A stretch of DNA of 64,000 nt. Source: Dryocosmus kuriphilus. Its lineage: Eukaryota > Arthropoda > Insecta > Hymenoptera > Cynipidae. Shown in pieces: positions 1-12,870 of the stretch (the first letter of the stretch is position 1; the number at the start of each line of letters is the position of its first letter). The notes beneath the pieces were generated by a model. It worked only from the letters and a program-made list of their open reading frames with translations, ran no database searches and was not told the origin of the DNA. The position numbers and the translations under genes are program-made. Location: positions 77,290,198-77,354,197 of the forward strand of contig CM076193.1 of NCBI GenBank assembly GCA_038277395.1, written 5' to 3'.

Positions 1-320
1 TTATTATTCTAATCCCTTTCCTAACTCTTTTCTAGGTCTTTTCTAATTCCCTTTTGACCTGCCCTTTTCCCTCTTTCCTTTCCATTTAATATTTTCGGAA
101 CGACTTGCGAAAATATTGAAAAAATTGTGCTAATCGTCGCGATTAGCTTAAAAATTCTTCGCCTACATTCTTCTTAGTTACGCATAATAAATATATGTAT
201 AAGGAAAAGCATGTTTTTCTTGTCCATCTACTTTAAACTCCCCCTGAGCCCTAATTCCGGACCATTTTTACCCTCTCTTGCAGGATAGAACAAAAACTTA
301 CGCATAGCTTGAAATCCAAA
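1..320. other. Unannotated left edge
   Basis: AT-rich DNA with a pyrimidine-rich first 100 bases. I see no ORF, RNA gene or repeat end here; it stops where the inverted repeat begins. Confidence 0.4.
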
Positions 321-1245
321 TAGTCGAGACGCTATACCCATTCCTGTCGGATCGTCGAGGTCCGCGACATATCTTTAATGATTCTTATGCAGAATGATCT
401 CCTAATTACGAATCTGTGTGGTACGTCTTCGTCATGCTGTCCGTTTTCGAGATATTCGCAATTGATTAATTTTTTAATTAATATTCATTACAGCTTTTCC
501 GTTAAACATATTTGAATTTTTCTTTTTGGATTTTATTATATAGGCCTAGGGCGAATAAAAGTCATTCAAACAATTTAGCGCTGCGACGAATATTTATTGC
601 ACAAAAGGAAAAAGTAGGCAAAATAATTGAGAGAAATTGCGTACGTCTATAACACGAAAACTATTATCTCGATTAAATTTTTTTTCATTATTTCTAAAAA
701 CATCAGTAGAAATTCACATTTTTTATAATAAACACTATTTCTCTAAAGTTGATAATTTTCAAGAAAAATAGGTTTTAGTTGAAAGATATTCTGATGTGTC
801 CTAATAAATAGTCGATTTTGTTGAACCAAATAAAATTTGGAGACAGAAATTTTTGTACTTCAGTATAGTTATCGCTCCGAGAAACACAATTTTTTTTACA
901 AATTTTTTAAAAAGTGGAAATTTAAATAATTAGGCATGAATAAGTGATTACGTTTCTTTAGATTGGCCTATCTTGGCAAAAAAAGGTCTTAAATTTTTCA
1001 AATTTGATGTGCTGATTCTCCAGAATGCTACTGAAAGAGTGGTGTTAATTAAATTTGTCTTATACAAAAATATTAGCTTATGCGAGCCTTTAAAGTGTAA
1101 TTGTCTATCTATGGTGCTACAAGCAGTAGGAAGTTGGGACGAAGCTTAATCGATTTTGGATATTTTAAGAAATTTTTGCATGTAATTTAATTGTATGTAT
1201 TTTTATTCGTTTAATAATTATTAGCCTCTATTTTTTTGTAGAAGA
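321..1245 (+). repeat. Left arm of the 321-3047 foldback
   Basis: It pairs with 2098-3047 from the outer TAGTCGAGAC end to an inner end at TTTTTTTGTAGA. Differences are scattered substitutions and short indels in T and A runs. Confidence 0.75.
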
Positions 1246-1973
1246 TGACAATAGCCTTATTAGCGTTTTGGTAAACTGGGAAGCGTGCCCGTAGCGGAAA
1301 TGCTGGGAGCCCCACAGGCGTAGACACAAGATATATTAGAATGGTTCGGGGGACCGTATTCTTCCTGGAATACAAGTTTGCTACTGTACTATATAGATTA
1401 TAGATAATATTATATACTATGCGGTATATCAGATAAATATCATGAATGAATATATGAATGAATGTATGTATGTTAATAGTGTATGAGTAGTATGCTACTA
1501 CTATGTAATATATGAATTAATTTTTTTAATATATGAATTAGTTCATTATATTTTGTAGACTTTTTAATATTTTTTCTGTGCATATGTAAAGCTTCAACTT
1601 TTCCTAAAGTATTAATTTTTGTAATAATATGATGCAATTCCCCTGATAATAATCTAAAATGATTGGGCTATTGACATATTTTGTAATGTCTAATACATTT
1701 CAGCATCATAAAATAGTTTAAAATGTGGAAAGAGGCTTCTTAGGGACAAAATTACTTATCAGTACTGACACAGAGTGGAATAAGCATTAAAATCGAATAA
1801 AGCTATGTCCACCAAATGAACTCAAAGATAATATATATTAATAATATGCAATAATGAAGTACATGAATGAATTATTTCAGGATTTCCTTATTTTACAACA
1901 GTATGTATGTTTTTAAAAGTTCTTTCCAAAATTTAATAAGCACCATACTTTAGTAGTTTAGTGAACAATCCTG

Positions 1974-2072
1974 TGGCTCAGTGAGCCCTCTAATCCTCGT
2001 ACAGTATCTAGTACCGATTCTACGCCACTGGATTCTGACCTGGGTCGGCTACATGCTAGGTTCAAAACCCAC
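1974..2072 (+). other. Possible tRNA-like (SINE) fossil in the foldback spacer
   Basis: TGGCTCAGTGA (about 1974) resembles a pol III A box and GGTTCAAAACC (about 2059) resembles a B box. They lie about 85 bases apart, more than in an ordinary tRNA, and no cloverleaf is evident. It may be a decayed tRNA-derived SINE or coincidence. Confidence 0.25.
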
Positions 2073-2097
2073 CGTATCACTTACAAAGCAATTATCA

Positions 2098-3047
2098 TTC
2101 TCTACAAAAAAATAGAGGCTAATAATTATTAAACGAATAAAAATACATACAATTAAATTACATGCAAAAATTTCTTAAAATATCCAAAATCGATTAAGCT
2201 TCGTCCCAACTTCCTACTGCTTGTAGCACCATAGATAGACAATTACACTTTGAAGGCTCGCATAAGCTAAATATTTTTGTATAAGACAAATTTAACTAAC
2301 ACCACTCTTTCAGTAGCATTCTGGAGAATCAGCACATCAAATTTGAAAAATGTAAGACCTTTTTTTGCCAAGATAGGCCAATCTAAAGAAACGTAATCAC
2401 TTATTCATCCCTAATTATTTAAATTTCCACTTTTTACTAAAAAAATTTGTAAAAAAAATTGCGTTTCTCGGAGCGCTAACTATACTGAAGTACAAAAAAT
2501 TTCTGTCTCCACAAATTTTATTTGGTTCAACAAAATCGACTATTTATTAGGACACATCAGAATATCTTTCAACTAAAACCTATTTTTTCTTGAAAATTAT
2601 CTAATCACTTTAGAGAAATAGAATATGTGTTTATTATAAAAAATGTGAAAAATTTCTACTGATGTTTTTAGAAATAATGAAAAAAAATTTAATCGAGATA
2701 ATAGTTTTCGCGTTATAGACGTACGCAATTTTTCTCAATTATTTTGCCTACTTTTTCCTTTTGTGCAATAAATATTCGTCGCAGCGCTAAATTGTTTGAA
2801 TGACTTTTATTCGCCCTAGGCCTATATACTATAAAATCCAAAAAGAAAAATTCAAATATTTTTAACGGAAAAGCTGTAATGAATATTAATTAAAAAATTA
2901 ATCAATTGCGAATATCTCGAAAACGGACAGCATGACGAAGACGTACCACACAGATTCGTAATTAGGGGATCATTCTGCATAAGAATCATTAAAGATATAT
3001 CGCGGACCTCGACGATCCGACAGGAATAGGGTATAGCGTCTCGACTA
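2098..3047 (-). repeat. Right arm of the 321-3047 foldback
   Basis: Reverse complement of 321-1245. The short ORFs in both arms are by-products of the AT-rich repeat. Confidence 0.75.
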
Positions 3048-4925
3048 AAATTAGAACCAGGTTACTAACAGGATTTTTTTCAGGTTTTGTCGGGAAAAAG
3101 TGATAGTTTGATGTGATGACTGATTCTACTTATCAAATGTGTCACTTCATTTAATTTAAATACCTCGTATGACGATACTTTATTAATGATGCAATGTTGT
3201 ATTTAGTATCACAATAAATCCCAAGGTGTCAAATTTTGATATAAAAGTGGATCAAAGCGTTGCACAATGAAAAAACATTGACATCTGCAAAGGCGCAGAT
3301 GTGAGTTTATAACTGTAATTTTCAATGTGTTATTGTTTAGTGTTACTGTGGATGGATTCAATTTCTTTTTTGCTGAATCAAACACAAAAGTCTTGCTAAT
3401 GACTCTTTGAAATGACAACAATTCACTATTTTTAAATATTTACAATATGAAAATGCTCTTTTGAATACTTTTCCGTGGATATTTCCATTTTTTTTCAGTC
3501 AACTAAAATTCAAAGTCAAAGAGTACATTTGTTTTTAAATTCTTTAAATAATCACAAAATTAAACTAAATTTTTCTTACAAAACTCTGTACGTAATTAAC
3601 AATCGTCATTGTTATAAACAATTTTTTTGATCGAATATGTAAATTTGAGGCTTTTCCAAATTTGAATTTCCGCCAGTAGCCGGAATTGCTACAGATATTC
3701 ATAAAAATATTAAATTTTTATTATATATATATGTAAAAATATAACAGTTAATATTCTTATAAACAAGGGAAATCAAAAAATGCAAAATGCGTAAAGAATG
3801 GCAGATAATCGCAAGATATAATTAGAAATTATTAATAATAATTTCTAAACAGAAGGAAAATTTGGAATTTAAATATTTATATTATGTTTATATTTATACT
3901 TAAACATATATGAATTTTGGGAATTTCTGTAGCAATTTAGATGACTAAGGGAAAGTTTAATCTGAAAAAACCTCAAATTTAAATATTTTACAACAAAAAT
4001 TTTTCATAACATTGATTGCTGTTATTTTTTGCAAGTTTTGAGAATAAACTTTACTTTTACAATAACTTGAAGCAGTTTTAGCAAAAAGAAAAATTTTTTA
4101 CAAAAATTAAGATACTTCGCTATTTGATTGTGGAATTTATTTATAACAACTAAATTAATCACTAAACAAATTATTTGTGTTTGGCAAGTCCTAATGCATT
4201 GACTTAAAATAATTTATAACATACATAAGCCATTTCTACAGTTTAAAAAGTTATTTTTTGAAAAAAGTAATTTTGCTCAAACTTTGAGTAAAAATATAAT
4301 ATATAAATAAACATAAAAAATTACAATATCGCAGCAATAGACGCTGCCATGGCTCATGAAATGAATAAATAAATTTTCATATTGTTATAAACAAATTAAT
4401 AAACGGATGTAGCTTTTTTCGGAAATTAAAAATGTTTAACCGCTTCAAACCAAAAAATTGAATCTACCCGAGTACCCGCTGAAAAATAGACAAAAGTGCA
4501 TTTTCTTATAATAAATATTTAAAAATTATGAATTACCATCACTGCAAATAGTTATCAACAAGATGTTTGTACTTGATTCAGCTAAATAAATCTAACAAAA
4601 AACACAATAATAATAAACAATAACAAAGTGTTTCACAAAAATCGTAATTAAAGATCAATTTTTCTTTTTTTCACACTTAAATTATAGAATTAAAGTTGCT
4701 AAACATTGCAAATTCCAAAAAACGACTTCTGTTTATTAAATTGTTTACAATAATACAAAATAATTTTTATTTATTCGAAAGCGCAGGCATCTGTAATAGA
4801 AATAATGATAATTTTCGCTTTAAAATAAAGGAACTTTTCGTGAAGAAAAGTTCGAAATACAATATATTAGGCATTTCGCTATACGCACGCTGCCCATATC
4901 AGCTTGGACACTACGCAGATTGACA
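3048..4925. other. AT-rich stretch without recognisable content
   Basis: Very AT-rich, with only short ORFs of biased composition (for example around 3209-3421 and 4696-4923) that look like chance reading frames. No repeat ends were recognised. Confidence 0.4.
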
Positions 4926-5480
4926 GACTGACGAAATAACTTGCTTTCGGGTTTTGCCTAAGCGCGCTGGACATTCTGCGGAATGGACTGGCCTTGGACC
5001 GCAACATATACATATAATATTCTAACTACTGTAAAATTTTGGCAAAACTTGTCGATAAGACTGACTGTTTCCGCGAAAGTGAGGCTGAAGTCGATTGTGA
5101 CAATTGTCCGGTTGATCAAAGAAAATAATAGATTTTGAACAGCGCAAAAGAGTGGAAACGCGATGGCTACGAGATTGAGTTCGGGTTGGCGAGCGAGAGA
5201 GCCACCCTTCATCGCTCTACCATAATTTCCGAGAATGAGATAAGCTACATCCCTCCGGGCCCTCGTGACCGCCCTGGGGTCTCAATCCTCTCCCTAGGCC
5301 TAGCCAACGACCCCCTTCACCGCATTATTTAAGTTGGGATTGTGTTCGTTGGGGGAACATTTCGTGCAACTGACCGATGCGCCATTGGTCCGCTAAGGTG
5401 ATCAATAAATCGTTCTTAGAATGGTCCAACACATACGAGTTCTACCAACGACCTTCATGATCAGTCAAGGCCGTTGACAT
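4926..5480. other. GC-richer island, possible LTR fragment
   Basis: The composition changes abruptly from its surroundings. The segment carries an AATAAA at about 5403 followed by CGTTCTTAG, the kind of arrangement seen near LTR polyadenylation sites. No second copy, primer-binding site or polypurine tract was found, so a solo LTR is only a guess. Confidence 0.2.
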
Positions 5481-7690
5481 TGCTGAGAAGAAAATGGTTA
5501 ACAGAGTACGTATATAGAACATATACGGTATAACCATATAGGTGAATCAATGCATTTCTTTAATGATTGTTTTGTAATAGTCCTGTTGATACAAAAGCAA
5601 GTCTAAAAGTGTCCGGATGGAAATATAACGCAATATAGTATAAGGAGGCGCCCATAAACGATGTTGACTATAATCAACCGTTGTGAGAGAGAAGCAAATA
5701 CAATTTCCGTGCAAAAGAGAGACTAGGATACGGAAACAGCTGATTGTAGTCAACGTAGTTTATAAGTTATTGTACTAGCTATCTGTAGTAGGAGTAAAAT
5801 ATTTGTAAATTCTAAACAATTTTCGTTCAGAATCAAAGAATTTATAATAATTAAGAGACTGTATAATGAAACTGATCAAAGTCAAGCCATAAAAACTGAA
5901 TAATTTTTATTTTTGGGCTGTCAGAAATGCGTAATTAATGATCGCTCCCATATCAAATTCCACACCAATGACTCAAAATGTTTTAAAATATCGTATCTTT
6001 CTAACACATGGATCCTATGAACATTTATTCTAAGTTAAATCCATTTAAGTTTTCTTATCTATTACGTAACTCCATAAAGCATTGAAAATGACTAACTTCT
6101 TGAAAGAAAACAAAAAATATTGCATGAAAATTAAAGGAAAATATTAATTCCCAAAGACATCCTTTCCTTTTCGAAGCTAAGAAAGTAAGAACCTACCGAA
6201 GGCGACCCTTCCTGAGTTGTAGTAGTGACCTGCGCTGAAGATCACGTATCGATGGAGAGTGATCCCTTTTTCCCTGGAGAATTTCGGACCGTTGCGTCAC
6301 TTTCAACGACGTAATGTAGCCGCAATCTTACCGGTGGCCAAAAGAACCCCTGTCCCTGCCCCCTTCCCCCTGGCACGAAGGGTTCTTTTGCTATAGGCCT
6401 AGGGCATCACAATGCTAGATCGTTATGCGTATTCAAAGTGGCTTTACCTGGCAGGGTGCACCCGGATCGACTATTGTAGATTCTCTCGTTTCCAGGAAAC
6501 GGTGCAAACCGATTGTCTGGTACCCATTCGTTTGCGTGAGCGCCGGTCACCGACGCGAAAAACTATGCATTCACATTATACTCTATGTCGAGATTTTCAT
6601 TCCCCCGAACGAATTTTTTAACAAAGGCACAGTTCGAGATGTAACAGGTAACCAACTGAGGTCGATACACTTCAATGTTATATGTAATATTCGATAACTG
6701 CATTATATGATATTATATGTATGTACGCGTGATTTTTGCCAATTTGAAACGTTAACTTCAATATTAATTTATAGACCGAGTCTAAAGTTACGGATAATCA
6801 GTATTTATGTTTATGATTGATAAAACGGAAAACAGTTATTTTATTCAAATAGTTATCCAGATGCTTTCAAATAGTTCTAAATTCACTATTGCTTTTACCA
6901 TTTGGCAAACAATTCTTATCCAGATACTTTAAAGTTCAAAGCAGATGGTTGGCTAACTCGGGCCATTTGCTTGACTGTTCACATCTTTATATTTTATGCG
7001 GGAGAGATAACTGAGAAGATCCTATTTAAAAAGCAGTAAGCCATCATAGCTCCCACCGAACATTCTCAATCTTTGTCGAAATTATTTGGCCACCGAGGAT
7101 CGCAATCTTATTTCAAAGACAAAAAAGGTTGTTAGGAAAGTAAGTTTCCCTATCTCACAAAAATTCGAGAAATCTTTTTAAAAATATGAAATAAATTTAA
7201 TTAAAATCCTTTTATTAAATTGCCTACTTTTCTAGACAACTTATAGGTGGAGTCACGTGAGATAAGGGAAGTCTTTTGGGATACACTGAAGAAACGGGTT
7301 GTTTGGGACAACAAGCTTTTTATTAGTAGAGATGGTGTTAGTTGTGACAACTACTTGGTTAGTAAAGCTGACTAGCCAGTTTGATGGGTCAAGATGTCAT
7401 CGTTTGTGTTGCTATGTAACATATATTGGTAACGTTAGTAATTGTAAGCACAAGAAATAAAGTAGTCACGTTTACCACCAATATAATTTTCAAGAAGTAA
7501 AATTAGTAACAGTTACTACTTTTATTCCTTCGCGACTTTGGCAGAACTGAGAACTGAGAAGTGTTGCCAACATTTTCGGAAATAGCGCGTAGCATCATGT
7601 TCACGATCGTCGCCATTTTCTCTTTTACTGTGTCAAGGTGTAAGATGCCAGCATCGTAGTCTTTAATTCTGGTTTAATTAACTTCAAAAA
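5481..7690. other. Unassigned interval upstream of the SAM-like pseudogene
   Basis: Mostly AT-rich, with a GC-richer patch at about 6180-6640. That patch holds two overlapping ORFs of up to 90 codons that match nothing I recognise. The last 150 bases before 7691 contain GTTGCCAACATTTTCGG, which recurs in altered form in the foldback arms near 14790 and 16710. Confidence 0.3.
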
Positions 7691-8134
7691 ATGGATATCA
7701 AGATGTTACTGAAAAGTTGGGGGTTTGAAGATTATGTAGAAAAGTTCGAAGGTAAGTAAAAAAATTGTAAATAAATGAATTCGATATAATAGCCTCGCAG
7801 TATTGATGGAGTGAGCCTTTTTTTTCGGAAGTGCTTTTTTTATTAGATGCATTATCAGCTCCACTTTTAATATTTATTAATTATATTGAATATTAGTATT
7901 TCGAGAAAGTCTAACCGCGATGATTTGAGATTCGTTTCATGAATTTTCCCTATATGGATGTAGGATAGTAAGATTCAAGCTCTAACCTAACCTAAAAATT
8001 TGTCTTTGTACTTTTTTTAAGAGCAGAGAATAGATATTGAAGCTTTGAAGCTTTTACTCGATGTACCTGGAGTAACAAATCAACTGATTCCACTGGCAGG
8101 ACCGAGGGCAAAGCTTTTAAATTGACTGAAGATT
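7691..8134 (+). pseudogene. SAM-like N-terminal exons 1 and 2
   Basis: Exon 1 (7691-7751) starts MDIKMLLKSWGFEDYVEKFE and ends at a GGTAAGTAAA donor in phase 1. An acceptor TTTTTTTAAG at about 8021 leads into IDIEALKLLLDVPGVTNQLI and then GPRAKLLN followed by a stop. The split codon joins cleanly as Glu. Leu-Leu, Trp-Gly-Phe, Tyr, Phe-Glu and the Gly-Pro-Arg turn fit a SAM domain of about 55 residues, used in other proteins for protein association. The stop after LLN ends the domain early, so this copy is broken. AT-rich intron of about 270 bases. Confidence 0.6.
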
Positions 8135-8215
8135 TTTCTTAATGAAGAAACAACTACTTTGGTGTAGATAATAAGCTGTAATAAATTAATAGAAACTTTA
8201 ATTTTTATTTCCAGT

Positions 8216-8443
8216 TTCTAAAAAAAAGTGCAATGTTTTAGGAAGTAAGTTTGGTGGGGTCGTTAGTTTCTGAAGAAGATTCAACGTCAAACGATATGGG
8301 TCAACAAATTGACACAGGAACGATACAAAATGAAAATGTAAGTGTTTCTGGACAAAATGAAACAAATCACGATTCAGGAGAGGCAAGAGAATTGACTGAA
8401 GATATTTCAAGAGAAAAAAATGCTTCTAGTGGAAAAAAAATCT
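8216..8443 (+). pseudogene. Acidic linker exon of the SAM-like pseudogene, cut by a repeat
   Basis: An open frame rich in Ser, Glu, Asp, Asn and Gln runs from VGSLVSEEDSTSNDMGQQID to about NASSGKK. It follows a TTTTAGGAAG acceptor-like site and ends abruptly where the GCGC-rich repeat starts at about 8441. It looks like the disordered linker between the SAM-like domain and the later blocks. The exon ending is lost to the insertion. Confidence 0.4.
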
Positions 8444-9690
8444 GCTCGCTGCGCGGGCACATTCTCATCGCGCGCTACGCGCGCCGCGCTTCGCGCGAAG
8501 TATGAGCGCGCCTAGGGCGCGCGTCTGTTGGCACTCGCGCTTCGCGCTCGATAGATTATTCACCTCGCGCTACGCGCTCGGTGTTTATAGATCGTATAAA
8601 CCTTTAAATTAGAAATTACAAAAGAAATTATTTTACTTAAGGCTCTATCGCCCTTAAGGAATACATTCTCATCATGACACTCGCGCTTCGCGCTCGATAA
8701 TTACGTTTCTTTAAAACACACTATAGATTGGTAAAGCTCTTTTTGATATTCCAAATTTTTACAATACAGGATTTCGATTCTTAAAAGTAAAACGATGAGT
8801 CTTATAAATAAATTTTGTAGCTATTTCCAAGGTGAACAATTCTGCTTGTTAATATTTTCTCATATCTTGCACAGTTTTGCTGAAAAGTGGTTTTCTTTAT
8901 ATTTCATAACATATTTCACGAATAACTCAAAAACTACGCGTCTGATCAAAAAAATGATAGAGAGCAAATTTGTAGACAATTTGGAGACGAACAACTTTGT
9001 TTGTTATTATTTTTCCGTATCTTCGATAGTTTGGCGGAAAATTTGAAATCTTTAATTTTTAATAACGTTTTATCGATTAAAACAAAAACCGTGCATTTTA
9101 TGAAAAAATCGTTAAAACAAAATTTGTAGATCTTTTTAAATTGAACAACTTTGTTCTCTACAATTTTTTGGTATCTTGAATATTTTGGTGGGAAACCACA
9201 GTTTTTTAATTTTAATAGCGTTTTCTTGATTAAAACAAAAACCGTTCATTTTATCAAAAAACGGTTAAGACAAAATTTGTAGATTTTTTTGAGATGAACA
9301 ATTTTACTTTCTTACGTTTTTTTTTGTATCTCTGATAGTTTAGCCGGAAAATGGATTTTTTGATTTTGTGAAAACCGTTTTTGATGGATAAAACCATAAC
9401 CGTTGGTCAAAAACCGCTGGTTAACGAACTCGTCCTTTCTTTTTGGACCTTAAAGTAGTGTGCCAAAGCGCAATCCAATCCGATTAGTCCTTCGAAAGTT
9501 ATCGTGGGAACAGGAACAATGACGACAACGACAACGACGACAAACGACAACGACAGACAGACACGGTCGTAAAAACCATTTTTTCGGATTCAGGAGGTCT
9601 TAAAACGTGGAGATTTCATGAAATCCGCGAAAGTCAAATTTTGCATAAATCTAATACCTTCTCTGATGAGAATGTAAAAAAGAGAAATAT
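8441..9690. mobile_element. 153-bp-period repeat element, copy 1
   Basis: It starts with GC-rich palindromic DNA built on CGCGCTTCGCGCTCG-like words (8441-8700). Four to five degenerate tandem units with period about 153 follow (starts near 8774, 8923, 9076 and 9229), then an ACGACAACGACAACGACG run. The ends carry ACATTCTCATC (8459-8469) and its complement GATGAGAATGT (9665-9675). A second ACATTCTCATC lies inside, near 8664. No transposase is visible, so it is presumably non-autonomous. It lies inside the linker of the SAM-like pseudogene. Confidence 0.6.
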
Positions 9691-9819
9691 ATAAGGTTAA
9701 CGTGAGTGCACCAGTGAATAAATTAACATGAACTGATTTGATTTAAAATTTGAAACTTTAAGATTCATAATATTTTTTGTAGTATTAAAAAGAAATGATT
9801 TTCACTAAGTTTTTTATTA

Positions 9820-10976
9820 CAGTCTGTGTCTGAAGTACTAAAAACTCATCAAGCTTATGGAAAGCCAATTATTACCTAATTATTATTATGACGCACACGG
9901 TGATTTGAATAATAACTATAGAAATAAACTATCCGAGTTACTGATAACTGTGGAATTAAACAAAGACACAGAAAGAAGGTATTTAAACAATTTTGTATAA
10001 TTTATCAATAAATTAACCTTTTACCTAATCTTACGTAAAAGAAAATTTAGATGTATTTTATCTGCACGGTATGCAATTTCAGAATTGAGCCTAAACGATT
10101 CCAAATATTATCAAGAGAGATTACTGAAATTTTTCCGAGCGAAATTCCTGTAAGCAATGATAATAATACTAATAATATTTTAAGCTTATTCTTCATAAGT
10201 AGAAATTGACATACATTACAAAGAAAAAATTACAATTTTGAGTCTCTTAATTCTTTTTAGTCACCAAATTTTATACATATATATTTTTCCTTCCGTCGTT
10301 TTAGGAGACTTACTACATTGCACGGAAAATTATTGGGAATCGGCACAAAGAGGAAAAGACCACAAGGAAAATGAAAATAATAGACCAGTAACAGGTATTA
10401 AGAGTGTACTTTTTAATTTTTAAATTTTCCAATAATTCTCGATAATTTTTTTTAATTGTAAAAATTTAAATTTATTTCTTCGTAGAACAAGAAGTACTTG
10501 ACGCTTTAACTTGGTTAAGGTTATGTTATGTTTCTAATATTAATGGAAAACGCAAAAGAAAAATTAAGTAGAAGGATGACTTGCAAATTATTGGTGGTTA
10601 TTTTGATAAATATCAAGTTCTAAAGCATCCTCTTGGTTACATCTGTATCCAAACTGTTCCGTTAAGTTCTCTCGTGTATGGACATATTTTGTTAAAAAAG
10701 TGAAAAAGAACTTCATATTAGTGGTACGTCAACAGTCAACAGACTATCTTTTGACTGATTAGTATTTTAATTCTGTGAGATTATAAGGGAAAATAAAATT
10801 GTATCTTAATTTTTTAATTTTCATTACATGCAATGATAATTTTTTTACAGCAGACCATGACTTAGATTTTATAATGGGATTACCTTTTTGAGCCAGTAAA
10901 CATCAACGGCAAAAATTTTACAAAGTGGCGACCAAATAGACAAGAAGTTACAGAAGGATTTATTCTTTATGCGAAT
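9820..10976 (+). pseudogene. Middle exons of the SAM-like pseudogene
   Basis: Coding-like islands are separated by short AT-rich introns. At 9824-9985 the fragments SVSEVLKTHQAYGKPII and NKLSELLITVELNKDTERR precede a GTATTT donor. At 10079-10150, RIEPKRFQILSREITEIFP ends at GTAAGC. At 10305-10394, ETYYIARKIIG follows TTTTAG and ends at GTATTA. At 10485-10640, EVLDALTWLR is followed by KDDLQIIGGYFDKY. At 10858-10976 a further island ends at GTAAGT. Frames shift within several islands. No known domain is evident in this portion; the assignment rests on order and on resemblance to the uncharacterised family. Confidence 0.45.
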
Positions 10977-11050
10977 GTAAGTTTTCTTATGTGCTGCTAT
11001 TGCTATACATTAATTCTATATTTCTTTAAAATTAAATATACATATATATA

Positions 11051-12373
11051 CGAGGTGTGTTCAAAAAGTAAGGTGACTTTTAATTTTTGCGAAAAAATAT
11101 TTATTTATTCATCAATTATTATGTTGTCCCTTTCAAAGTAACCCCCCTCAGATATAACACACTTGCGCCAACGCTTTTTCCAATCCTCGAAGCACTTATG
11201 ATAAGCAGTTTTTGGTATAGCCTTGAGTTCTTCCAACGATGCATTCTTTATCTCCTCAATCGTTGCAAATCTCCGTCCTTTCATGGGTCTCTTCAGTTTT
11301 GGGAAGAGAAAAAAGTCACAGGGGGCCAAATCCGGTGAATATGATGGCTGAGGCATGATTGTGGTTTTGTTTTTAGCCAAAAAGTCACGCACAAGCAGCG
11401 ATGAGTGAGCAGGTACATTGTCTTGATGCAAAAGCAATGAATTGTTTTTCCACAATTCCGGAAGTTTTTGTCGTATTGCTTCGCGCAAACGGCGCATAAC
11501 TTCAAGGTAATACTCCGTATTGACCGTTCGACCTTGTGGTAGGAACTCTTGATGTACTAAAACCATCGTAATAGAAGAAAACAGTGAGCAAAACCTTGAC
11601 ATTTGATCGAACTTGACGTGCTTTTTTTCGGTCTTGGCTCTTCCAGGGTCTTCCATTGGGACGATTGAGCTTTGGTTTCGGCGTCATAACCGTATACCCA
11701 TGATTCGTCACCAGTTATAAACCCTTTTGAGCATGTCAGGATCATTATTGACGTCATTTAAATGCTCTTGAGCGATGCTCATTCGACGGTTCTTTTGGTC
11801 AAAATTAAGCAGTTTCGGAACAAATTTCGCTGCCACACGTTTCATGCCCAAAACATCGGAAAAAATTGCATGGCACGAGCCAACCGAGATGCCGACGTCT
11901 TCAGCAACTTCTCTAACAGTGATTCAACGATTCCCCAACACCATATTCTTCACTTCTTCAACGCTTTTGTCATTTATTGAGGTGCTGGGGCGTCCAGAGC
12001 GAAATTCGTCATTGGTGTCTTCTCGGTCTTCTTGAAAGAGCTTGTAGCACTTATAAACATTTTTTTTTGCTCAAAGTAGACTCACCATATATGCCACTGT
12101 CAACATTTCAAGTGTTTTGGAGCACCTAATTTCATTTTTTACACAAAATTTGATGCAAGTTCTCTGATTTTTTTTTTTGACGGCAGAAAATCGAAGATCA
12201 CAACAAACACTTCTAACCTTTACGCCTCTCAAAAACAAACTAAAAATGCTATACACTTGAAATGTGCACATATGTTCGGGACAAGTGTACCAATATAAAA
12301 TTTTAAAAAATTGAAGATCGAATGTACGTAGCCCGCAAAATTTGAAGTCACCTTACTTTTTGAACACACCTCA
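11051..12373 (-). mobile_element. mariner element, full length (~1.32 kb)
   Basis: The terminal inverted repeats read CGAGGTGTGTTCAAAAAGTA at the left end and TGAGGTGTGTTCAAAAAGTA as the complement of the right end. They extend through AAGGTGACTT and are flanked by TA on both sides (TATA and TATATAT), the usual mariner target duplication. Length matches an autonomous mariner. The transposase reads on the minus strand. The element sits within the SAM-like pseudogene, so it inserted after that gene or during its decay. Confidence 0.9.
11105..12205 (-). pseudogene. mariner transposase (DD34D type), frameshifted
   Basis: Read right to left. An N-terminal helix-turn-helix part (IKFCVKNEIRCSKTLEM, then NVYKCYKLFQEDREDTNDEF) is followed by the first catalytic block GDESWVYGYD at about 11710. 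The second block HQDNVPAHSS and the third YSPDLAPCDFFLFPKLK lie in the 183-codon frame at 11105-11656. All three catalytic Asp positions are recognisable, but stops and frameshifts separate the parts (for example near 12068 and between 11750 and 11656). The family's enzyme cuts and inserts the element at TA; this copy should be inactive. Confidence 0.85.
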
Positions 12374-12392
12374 TATATATTTATTTTAAAGT

Positions 12393-12727
12393 ATTACAAA
12401 TTTGGAATCTTCCATCGAAAGACAACGTAAAAGTCTTCAAAAGATGAAGAAATCTTTACAACACTGCCAGCAGTTGTAGGAGAAAGTACAACAGACATAA
12501 CTGAATCGTATGTTACTATTGATAATAACCGATTCCGCGTGGAAAATCCTTTGAGGGTAGTTGAGGTTTGCTTCAAGGGCACTCACGCCTTGTATGCCTC
12601 TTACCCTGTACAAAGTGAACCGTTATGGTTACTGTTTCAAAAAGTGATCTATGGTATTGAATCTGAGTGGGATAAGCCAATTCCCGAGTTAAGCTTGATT
12701 TGTCATAAGCTAAAAAATATGTCGTAA
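12393..12727 (+). pseudogene. SAM-like pseudogene, exon after the mariner
   Basis: The last open part reads YVTIDNNRFRVENPLRVVEV, followed by SEPLWLLFQKVIYGIESEWD, and stops at 12727. An earlier portion (from about 12393) is out of frame. The conserved spacing of aromatic residues around WLLFQK resembles a block in the uncharacterised family. The mariner lies directly upstream and has removed or displaced the preceding intron. Confidence 0.4.
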
Positions 12728-12870
12728 TCAATAATATTTTTATGTTTGCTGCGTGCAATGGAATTTTAGTAAGACATGTCACTTAAAAGCGTTACCTGAT
12801 TAGATTTTATCTTTTTTTTGTTTTGTTCTTAAATTAATATTGCGAGAATATTCTACAACTTTTCTTTCAT

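Larger units (their letters stand above)
321..3047. mobile_element. Foldback element with ~0.93-kb terminal inverted repeats
   Basis: The left arm (about 321-1245) and right arm (about 2098-3047) are reverse complements with scattered mismatches. The outer ends read TAGTCGAGACGCTATACC on the left and the complement GGTATAGCGTCTCGACTA on the right. If TA is the target duplication, the element would be a non-autonomous Tc1/mariner-type element; an AAA duplication is also possible. The ~850-base centre has no transposase ORF. Class assignment is inference; the inverted arms are seen directly. Confidence 0.75.

Noticed and set aside
8441..8700. Short GCGC-rich repeats as a CRISPR array
   Set aside because: Repeats are overlapping palindromic words without regular spacers, in an evidently eukaryotic repeat element.
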